64,000 nucleotides of DNA from Paenibacillus sp. XY044. GTDB taxonomy: Bacteria > Bacillota > Bacilli > Paenibacillales > Paenibacillaceae. Shown here piece after piece: positions 58,791 through 64,000 of this stretch. The position numbers and the translations under genes were made by a program. Numbering within the stretch: the first letter of the stretch is position 1; each line of letters begins with the position of its first letter. Location: the NCBI RefSeq assembly GCF_002257645.1, contig NZ_NQMO01000008.1, positions 124,001 to 188,000 of the forward strand. Reading direction: 5' to 3'. The notes beneath the pieces were generated by a model, which was not told the origin of the DNA, ran no database searches, and saw only the letters and a list, made by a program, of their open reading frames with translations.

Positions 58791-58877
58791 GGGAAGGGGC
58801 CATCCTTGTCAAAGACCCCATTTGGGTTTTATGCAAGCCGTGTCCATGTGGTACACTGGAGGTTGAGGTGATTGAAA

Positions 58878-59735
58878 TTGGAACCGTTCAAGTTAAAAGA
58901 GGGCGATTCGCGCCCCTCGTTATTTATGCTGGAGCCGTGGGTTCGTGAATGGAACGGCATCAGCGCCGGATTTACCGGACGGCATGGCGGCGCGGGAAGC
59001 GCGCCTTACGATACGCTTAACACCGCCTTTCATGTGGGCGACCGGCCGGAGACGGTGGTGTCCAACCGCTTGATGGTCGCGGAAGAGCTGGGTTTTACAC
59101 TGGATGACTGGACGTGCGGGGAACAAGTCCACCGGGCGGACATCGCAGTGGTAACGGCCGAGGGCCGCGGACGGGGCAGTCGGAACAGGGAATCGGGATT
59201 CCAGGATACGGACGGGCTTCTGACGAACGTGCCTGGGGTACTGTTGACGTCGTTTTATGCGGACTGCGTGCCGCTTTATTTTTACGATCCTGTCCATCAG
59301 GCTGTCGGACTGGCTCATGCCGGCTGGAAAGGGACCGTGGCCCGGATTGCCTCGGCCATGGTGGAGAAGATGGGGGAGGTATATGGCAGCCAGCCTGAGG
59401 AGATACGCGCCGCGATCGGTCCGTCTATAGGCTCCTGCTGTTACGAGGTAGATGACAAAGTGATGAGTCAAGTGCACGATTTGGCCAGGAATTTCCTGGG
59501 TAATGAACAGTACTCCCCTGCCGATTTTTACATCGCCAAACCTGAAGGCAAATCCATGCTGAACTTGAAAGAATTAAATCGACAGATTATGATGAAAGCA
59601 GGAATATTGCCGACTCATATCGAATGTACATCATGGTGTACGAGCTGTCGCAACGATTTGTTCTTTTCCTACAGAAAAGACGGCGGAACGACAGGACGCA
59701 TGGCGAGTTGGATCGGGCTTTTAGAGAAGGGGTGA
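58878..59735 (+). CDS. ylmD: YlmD multicopper-type purine nucleosidase / PgeF family
   Basis: 285 residues from TTG 58878; TTGAGGTG lies 7 nt upstream, whereas the TTG at 58872 nearly touches it. The YfiH/LACC1 family, with the zinc/copper-site triad of motifs: GEQVHRADI, FYADCVPLYF and LAHAGWKGT, and the IGPSIGSCCYEV segment. Members have been described as polyphenol oxidases, purine nucleoside phosphorylase/deaminases and peptidoglycan editing factors, so the physiological role here is open. It is the second gene of ylmC-ylmD-ylmE-sepF-ylmG-ylmH. Confidence 0.93.
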   Translation: MEPFKLKEGDSRPSLFMLEPWVREWNGISAGFTGRHGGAGSAPYDTLNTAFHVGDRPETVVSNRLMVAEELGFTLDDWTCGEQVHRADIAVVTAEGRGRGSRNRESGFQDTDGLLTNVPGVLLTSFYADCVPLYFYDPVHQAVGLAHAGWKGTVARIASAMVEKMGEVYGSQPEEIRAAIGPSIGSCCYEVDDKVMSQVHDLARNFLGNEQYSPADFYIAKPEGKSMLNLKELNRQIMMKAGILPTHIECTSWCTSCRNDLFFSYRKDGGTTGRMASWIGLLEKG

Positions 59736-59742
59736 ATCTTCC

Positions 59743-60435
59743 TTGACATTGGAAGAACGGATTAGAGAAGTCAACATGCGCATCGAGGAAGCCTGCCTTC
59801 GCAGCGGTAGATCCACGGAAGACGTCAATGTGATTGCTGTCACCAAATACGTGTCGACAGCCATGACGGGAAGAGTGCTGGACAGCGGTTTGACACATAT
59901 CGGCGAAAATCGCTGGCAGAACGCCGAGGAGAAATGGAATGCGCTTGGTTCCCGTGGAATCTGGCATTTTATTGGACATCTGCAGACCAACAAAGTCAAA
60001 GACGTGGCAGGCAAATTCGAATATATACATTCGCTGGACCGGCTATCATTAGCCAAAGAGCTTGAGAAGGTGGCGTCAGCCCGTAATCTGGAAATTAAAA
60101 CCTTTGTTCAGGTTAACATTTCTGGAGAAGATACCAAATACGGTTTGAAACCGGAGCAGGCCGTCCCTTTTTTGAAAGAACTTCATCAATTTCCTCATAT
60201 CAAGGTCGCCGGCTTGATGACCATGGCCCCCTTTGAAGGGGATGCGGAGGATACCCGGCCCGTCTTTCGCGGGCTTCGGGAGCTGAGAGACGACATAAAC
60301 CGGCAGGCAATTACGCGAGAGCCATTAATCGATCTTTCCATGGGAATGTCCAACGATTTCGAAGTGGCCATTGAAGAAGGAGCCACCTGGATTCGTTTGG
60401 GCTCGATTCTAGTAGGTAAACAGGAAGGGGAATGA
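59743..60435 (+). CDS. ylmE: PLP-homeostasis protein YlmE (YggS family)
   Basis: 230 residues from TTG 59743 (GAAGGGGTGAA upstream). Alanine-racemase N-terminal-like TIM barrel; PLP lysine in VNVIAVTKYVSTAM, with GENRWQNAEEKW, WHFIGHLQTNKVKD and LSMGMSNDFEVAIEEGATWIRLGS. The family binds PLP without known catalysis and keeps vitamin B6 and amino-acid pools balanced. It overlaps sepF by 1 bp (ATGATGA). Confidence 0.95.
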   Translation: MTLEERIREVNMRIEEACLRSGRSTEDVNVIAVTKYVSTAMTGRVLDSGLTHIGENRWQNAEEKWNALGSRGIWHFIGHLQTNKVKDVAGKFEYIHSLDRLSLAKELEKVASARNLEIKTFVQVNISGEDTKYGLKPEQAVPFLKELHQFPHIKVAGLMTMAPFEGDAEDTRPVFRGLRELRDDINRQAITREPLIDLSMGMSNDFEVAIEEGATWIRLGSILVGKQEGE

Positions 60436-60881
60436 TGAGCGTGATGAACAAGTTTATGTCTTTTTTGGGATTACAAGAGCAGGAGGAAGTCGTAGAACGA
60501 GAGCAGCTGCCGGTGGAGGAAGAAGAAGTTGAAACCCCGAGCATTGAAACACGTAGAAATACTAGAACCAACAATGTGGTCAGCATTCACTCCCAGAAAA
60601 ATGTAAAAGTCATTTTGCATGAGCCGCATTCGTATGACGAAGCTCAGGCCATTGCCGACCATCTGCGCGCGCACCGCACGGTGGTTGTCAATCTGCAGCG
60701 GGTCCGTTCGGACCAGGCGCTCCGCATTATCGATTTTCTCAGTGGGACGGTTTATGCCCTAAACGGCGGTATTTCCAAGATCGGCCATAACATCTTTTTG
60801 TGCACACCTGATACGGTCGAGATTCAGGGTGCCATTTCGGAGTTGTTATCCGAGGAACATGATTACAACAGAATGAGGTGA
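60435..60881 (+). CDS. sepF: Cell division protein SepF
   Basis: 148 residues from ATG 60435 (GAAGGGG 4 nt upstream; ATG 60432 is too close and 60444 too far). A short amphipathic membrane-binding N-terminus (MNKFMSFLGL) is followed by an acidic linker and the DUF552 core (~62-140: VKVILHEPHSYDEAQAIADHLRAHRTVVVNLQRV). SepF bundles FtsZ filaments and can substitute for FtsA as membrane tether. Confidence 0.95.
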   Translation: MSVMNKFMSFLGLQEQEEVVEREQLPVEEEEVETPSIETRRNTRTNNVVSIHSQKNVKVILHEPHSYDEAQAIADHLRAHRTVVVNLQRVRSDQALRIIDFLSGTVYALNGGISKIGHNIFLCTPDTVEIQGAISELLSEEHDYNRMR

Positions 60882-60888
60882 GCCAAGT

Positions 60889-61161
60889 TTGGCCCAAAAC
60901 ATTGATACGATTTTAACGCTGCTCTTTAACATCTACTTCTACATGATCATCATCTATGTTCTTATGTCATGGCTTCCGAACATTCGTGAGAGCTTTATCG
61001 GCGAGCTGCTTGGCAAGCTCGTGGAGCCATACCTGTCCCCTTTCCGCAAAATTATCCCGCCGATTTTCGGCATGCTGGATATTTCCCCGATCGTCGCTCT
61101 GTTCGTGCTCCAGTTCGCTATGCAGGGATTGCGGTTCATTATTTTTTCACTATTGTTTTAG
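60889..61161 (+). CDS. ylmG: YggT-family membrane protein YlmG
   Basis: 90 residues from TTG 60889 (GAGGTGAG upstream, overlapping the end of sepF). Two hydrophobic helices (~6-28 and ~62-85) flank the family motif SWLPNIRESFIGELLGKLVEPYLSPFRKIIPP. YggT proteins sit next to sepF in many bacteria. A link to division is suggested only by this context. Confidence 0.9.
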   Translation: MAQNIDTILTLLFNIYFYMIIIYVLMSWLPNIRESFIGELLGKLVEPYLSPFRKIIPPIFGMLDISPIVALFVLQFAMQGLRFIIFSLLF

Positions 61162-61170
61162 GTGACTGAG

Positions 61171-61953
61171 ATGAAAATGGACATCTATGAACACTTTCAC
61201 CCGGATGAACGCGAGTTTGTGGATCGGGCATGGGAATGGGTCGTTCACGCCGGGGAATATCACGAAGTCAAGCTTACCGATTTTTTGGACCCGCGGCAGG
61301 CTTTTATTTTGCAGTCGCTGGTGAACCGCCATCCCGACGTTCAGGTGCGCCTGGACGGCGGATATGAGGGAGCGGAGCGCTGCCGGGCGCTGGTGGCTCC
61401 CGATTACCGGGATTTAAGCCAAGAGGACATGGGACTCAAGGTGCTCAGCATCTACTCCGGGGATCAAAAATTTTTGTCGCTGGAGCATGGCGATTACATG
61501 GGCTCCATTCTGGGACTCGGTGTAAAACGAAGCAAAATCGGAGATATCCATGTGCTTGAGGATGGATGCCATACCGTGGTTTGCGAAGAGATCAGTACGT
61601 TTCTCGACATGAACTTAACACAGGTGCACCGGATCCACGTGCTGCGCGAAATTTTGCCGATCGAACAACTGCGGACAAGCCAGGTAGAGCTGGAGCTGCA
61701 GGATTTTACGGTCGCTTCTTTGCGTTTGGATGGTATTGCTTCAGATGCCTACCGCATCAGCCGGACCAAAGTGGTGCTCCCTATCCGGGCCGGCCGGTGC
61801 CGCGTCAACTGGAAAGTGGTCGAGGATCCTTCCTATCTGTTGAAAGAAGGGGACCTCGTCTCGGTGCAGGGGTTCGGGCGGTTTAAAGTGATCGAGGCGG
61901 GTACGATGACGAAAAAAGGACGCCAGCGCGTAAAAATAGGGAAATTTGTGTAG
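61171..61953 (+). CDS. ylmH: S4-domain RNA-binding protein YlmH (RqcP-related)
   Basis: 260 residues from ATG 61171, with TAGGTGAC upstream; the GTG at 61162 lies inside that site. An N-terminal YlmH domain (FLDPRQAFILQSLVNRHPDVQV, GVKRSKIGDIHVLEDGCHTVVCEEI) is followed by a C-terminal S4 domain (~180-250: VASLRLDGIASDAYRISRTKV, VNWKVVEDPSYLLKEGDLVSVQGFGRFKV). S4 domains bind rRNA or tRNA; YlmH has been linked to ribosome-associated quality control. divIVA follows after ~150 bp. Confidence 0.92.
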   Translation: MKMDIYEHFHPDEREFVDRAWEWVVHAGEYHEVKLTDFLDPRQAFILQSLVNRHPDVQVRLDGGYEGAERCRALVAPDYRDLSQEDMGLKVLSIYSGDQKFLSLEHGDYMGSILGLGVKRSKIGDIHVLEDGCHTVVCEEISTFLDMNLTQVHRIHVLREILPIEQLRTSQVELELQDFTVASLRLDGIASDAYRISRTKVVLPIRAGRCRVNWKVVEDPSYLLKEGDLVSVQGFGRFKVIEAGTMTKKGRQRVKIGKFV

Positions 61954-62101
61954 ACCTACAGCAGGAATTGTCCTTTTCCTGTCGAAATGATTTATCCAAG
62001 AATATTAAAGATATCGTAACTTTTGACCGATACATTTGGGTGAGGCCCATCAGGACCGCTCGTTGACAGGGAAACCTGTACATTTTAGGAGGTGCGCATC
62101 A

Positions 62102-62593
62102 ATGCCATTAACACCACTGGATATACATAACAAGGAGTTTGCCCGCCGAATCCGGGGTTACGACGAAGATGAAGTGAACGAGTTTCTCGACCAAGTCATT
62201 AAGGATTACGAGAGCGTGATCCGTGAGAACAAGGAACTTCAGGGTCAGCTGGCCTCATTGCAGGAAAGACTCGATCATTTCGTGAACATCGAGGAGACGC
62301 TGTCCAAGACGATCATTGTTGCGCAGGAAGCTGCGGATGAAGTGAAGAACAATGCGAAGAAGGAAGCTCAGCTCATCATCAAGGAATCGGAGAAGAATGC
62401 TGACCGCATCATTAATGAATCCTTGTCCAAGGCCCGCAAGATCGCCATGGAAGTCGAAGAGCTGAAGAAACAAGCCTCGATTTACCGTACCCGTTTCCGG
62501 ACGCTGGTGGAAGCCCAGCTCGAGCTGCTCAGCCAGGATGGATGGGAAGCGCTGGAAACCCGGGAGACACGCGAAGCGAACGAAGTATACTAG
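62102..62593 (+). CDS. divIVA: Septum-site/polar protein DivIVA
   Basis: 163 residues from ATG 62102 (TAGGAGGTG 7 nt upstream). N-terminal membrane-binding module MPLTPLDIHNKEFARRIRGYDEDEVNEFLDQVIKDYE is the DivIVA hallmark. A long coiled coil (~35-140) follows, then a charged tail. DivIVA gathers at curved membrane at septa and poles and recruits Min proteins and chromosome anchors. It is the last gene of the ylm group. Confidence 0.96.
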   Translation: MPLTPLDIHNKEFARRIRGYDEDEVNEFLDQVIKDYESVIRENKELQGQLASLQERLDHFVNIEETLSKTIIVAQEAADEVKNNAKKEAQLIIKESEKNADRIINESLSKARKIAMEVEELKKQASIYRTRFRTLVEAQLELLSQDGWEALETRETREANEVY

Positions 62594-62605
62594 GCTTCTG
62601 CTTGG

Positions 62606-62634
62606 TTGACTTTTGCGTGAAAAAGGAATATAAA
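62606..62634 (+). promoter_or_regulatory. Promoter of the T-box/ileS transcript
   Basis: -35 TTGACT (62606-62611), 17-nt spacer, -10 TATAAA (62629-62634); start predicted near 62641. Confidence 0.75.
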
Positions 62635-62640
62635 TATATT

Positions 62641-63008
62641 CATATCGGTTTTTTGCAATTGGTTGGGTTCTAGACCTGATACGAAATATGAATTCGATGA
62701 CGGGATAAGTAAGCTTGGGATTTGTTCCCCAGAGAGTTGGCGTTTGCTGAAAGCCAATGTTCAGACCGAAGCCGAAGATCCTCCCTGAGAAGTGAGGCTG
62801 AAACGCAAGTTTGCGTGTGTAAGCCGAACCGGGCCGCCGAACGTTATATCGGCTCCATGCCGGAAGCTTGGCATGGACTGAGGAGTCATTCTTTGAGGAA
62901 TGTGCTTGCACCTTGCGGTTCAAGGACGATTTTTGAAAGAATGGAATTAGGGTGGTCACGCGAGCAGAAGCCTCGTCCCTTTGGGGATGAGGCTTATTTG
63001 TTTTTTTC
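62641..63008 (+). promoter_or_regulatory. T-box riboswitch (isoleucine type) upstream of ileS
   Basis: Stem I region with CAGAGAGTTGGCG and TGCTGAAAGCCAATG, then GAACGTTATATCGGCTCC, in which ATC (62848-62850) is the likely isoleucine specifier codon. The T-box core AGGGTGGTCACGCG occupies 62949-62962. A terminator AAGCCTCGTCCC-TTTG-GGGATGAGGCTT (62968-62995) follows with a T-run. Uncharged tRNA-Ile should pair with specifier and T-box to prevent termination. The ileS gene downstream fits the specificity, though it starts 567 nt after the T-run. Confidence 0.88.
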
Positions 63009-63010
63009 GG

Positions 63011-63511
63011 ATCCCCCTAAATCCCCCTTATCCTAAGGGGGACCCCAGAGGGTTCTACCCTCTGGACACCCGAAAGTCTCCGAGGACGGAGCTAGTTTGG
63101 AGTTTTGATGCGATGGTGGGCGAGATGCCCGGTTCTTCTCCGTCTGCCCCTTTGGGGGACCGCCTTCGGAACCTCTCATGCGAGACGGGTCTTACGAGGC
63201 TTCGCACCCGCTCGACCCCGGGGCACATGCGCAGGCTGTGTGCAGGGATTGTGAGGACAATTTGGCGATAGGGGCATTTGTGGACTGGGAATGATGGGAA
63301 GTATGTAGAATATCTAATTAAGCCCGCAGCAAGGTAACACCAACGTCAAGCGTGCCCATCTTCACTTTGCGGAGCAAAGGAAGAAGGGCGGCAAGCGTGG
63401 ATACGCTCAAGCAGAAATAAGCCCGCTCCAAATGATGCGCCACGGAGGTTTCCGGGTGTCCAGAGGGCGGGGCCCTCGGGGTCCCTCTTACGAAGAGGGA
63501 TTTAGGGAGAT
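63011..63511. mobile_element. Inverted-repeat (MITE-like) element between T-box and ileS
   Basis: The left arm (63011-63072) and right arm (63453-63511) are ~60-bp imperfect inverted copies. On the left: ATCCCCCTAAATCCCCCTTA, GGGGGACCCC and CCCTCTGGACACCCG; on the right: CGGGTGTCCAGAGGG, GGGGTCCCTCTTA and GAGGGATTTAGGGAGAT. Each arm also folds on itself. The ~380-bp interior has no convincing reading frame but contains further hairpins such as GCCC-CTTC...GAAG-GGGC near 63354-63390. No transposase is encoded. It fills the space between the T-box terminator and the ileS start. Confidence 0.6.
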
Positions 63512-63542
63512 GGGAAGGTTCTGGGATTTAGGGAGATGGGAA
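63497..63542 (+). repeat. 20-bp direct repeat beside the element
   Basis: GGGATTTAGGGAGATGGGAA occurs at 63497-63516 and again at 63523-63542 (26-bp period). The first copy overlaps the outer end of the right inverted arm, suggesting local duplication of the element's terminus. Confidence 0.8.
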
Positions 63543-63574
63543 ATCTTTTAAAGATTACGAAAGGTTGGATAATC

Positions 63575-64000
63575 ATGCATAAGGTCGATGTCAAAGAAAA
63601 AGCGCGCACGAGAGATCAGCGCATCCTAAAAAAATGGAATGAAGAAGGCACCTTCAAGAAATCCATCGATAACCGTTCGGGCAAGCCGAACTTCGTTTTC
63701 TTCGAAGGACCGCCGACAGCTAACGGGGCTCCGCATATCGGGCACGTGCTGGGACGGGTCATCAAGGATTTTGTGCCGCGTTACAAAACGATGAAGGGCT
63801 ACCGTGTCGTGCGCAAAGCCGGCTGGGACACCCACGGTCTGCCGGTGGAGCTCGGCGTGGAGAAGCAGCTCGGTATTTCCGGCAAGCAGGATATCGAGAA
63901 ATACGGCATAGAAGAGTTTGTGAAGAAATGTAAGGACAGCGTGTTTGAATATGAGAAGCAGTGGAGAGAGCTGACCGAAGCGATCGGGTACTGGACGGAT
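63575..64000 (+). CDS. ileS: Isoleucyl-tRNA synthetase, IleRS2 type (cut by window end)
   Basis: The first 142 codons are present, from ATG 63575 (AAGGTTGG upstream). Class I synthetase: FFEGPPTANG (42-51) with HIGH (54-57), then AGWDTHGLPVELGVEKQ. The EGPPTANG wording, rather than HDGPPYANG, is that of the eukaryote-like IleRS2 class, usually tolerant to mupirocin, and not the B. subtilis IleRS1 class. It charges tRNA-Ile. It follows divIVA as in many Bacilli and is controlled by the T-box upstream. The KMSKS end lies outside the window. Confidence 0.93.
   Translation, partial: MHKVDVKEKARTRDQRILKKWNEEGTFKKSIDNRSGKPNFVFFEGPPTANGAPHIGHVLGRVIKDFVPRYKTMKGYRVVRKAGWDTHGLPVELGVEKQLGISGKQDIEKYGIEEFVKKCKDSVFEYEKQWRELTEAIGYWTD

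Noticed and set aside
62981..63271. 96-codon open frame overlapping the T-box terminator and the inverted-repeat element
   Set aside because: It begins inside the riboswitch terminator, has no ribosome binding site, and runs through self-complementary sequence; best read as chance.

Overview
The window is a single 64-kb piece of core chromosome from an endospore-forming, rod-shaped member of the Bacilli, most probably Paenibacillus or a close relative. The call rests on gene content and order: dnaG-sigA, the ylaG/H/J/K block, the complete mraZ-to-divIVA division and cell-wall cluster with spoVD, spoVE, spoIIGA, sigE and sigG embedded in it, bacillithiol synthesis (bshC), a CotD-type coat protein and RsfA. 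Base composition is moderately GC-rich, initiation codons are often TTG, and ribosome binding sites are strong AGGAGG types. There are no rRNAs, tRNAs, CRISPR arrays, prophages or recognisable transposase genes.

Layout. 1-4.6 kb: end of dnaG, sigA, trmK, a Nif3-like gene and rnpB, whose sequence is of the class A (E. coli-like) rather than the class B (B. subtilis-like) form. 4.7-14.5 kb: small accessory and envelope genes (CotD-like coat protein, a membrane-anchored subtilisin, YpuI, DUF1540 protein, a repeat-bearing membrane protein, a lytic transglycosylase), the nifZ-thiI pair for tRNA 4-thiouridine, a divergent pair of TerC/YjbE membrane proteins and a LiaI-like protein. 14.6-20.3 kb: typA, ylaH, an LCP cell-wall ligase, a 41-codon unknown gene, a YlaJ-type lipoprotein and a PIN-PhoH ATPase. 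20.6-26.1 kb: an orphan solute-binding protein, a CwlO-like coiled-coil protein, DUF2626, rsfA, panE-like and DUF3397. 26.2-32.0 kb: a complete oligopeptide ABC importer (oppA, B, C, D, F) lying between DUF3397 and bshC.

32.1-62.6 kb: bshC and an adenosylhomocysteinase, then mraZ-rsmH-ftsL-pbp-spoVD-murE-murF-mraY-murD-spoVE-murG-murB-murA-divIB-ftsA-ftsZ, then spoIIGA-sigE-sigG, then ylmC-ylmD-ylmE-sepF-ylmG-ylmH-divIVA. These genes make lipid II (Mur enzymes, MraY, MurG), polymerise and cross-link it at the septum (FtsW/SpoVE, PBPs, FtsL, DivIB), build and place the Z ring (FtsA, FtsZ, SepF, DivIVA), and switch the septum to sporulation (SpoVD, SpoIIGA, SigE, SigG). 62.6-64 kb: an isoleucine-type T-box leader, a roughly 500-bp inverted-repeat element, and the start of ileS, which is of the IleRS2 (eukaryote-like) class.

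The clearest regulatory signals are three perfect DnaA boxes plus four 10-bp-spaced MraZ boxes ahead of mraZ, a sigma-H-like promoter ahead of ftsA, a Spo0A-type wide-spacer promoter ahead of spoIIGA, a sigma-F-like promoter ahead of sigG, and three tandem 40-bp hairpin repeats in front of sigE. I found no wholly new multi-gene system. The features most worth follow-up are the class A RNase P RNA, the sigE-leader repeats, the element wedged between the T-box and ileS, the 41-codon gene, and the murG-murB inverted repeat with a promoter inside it.
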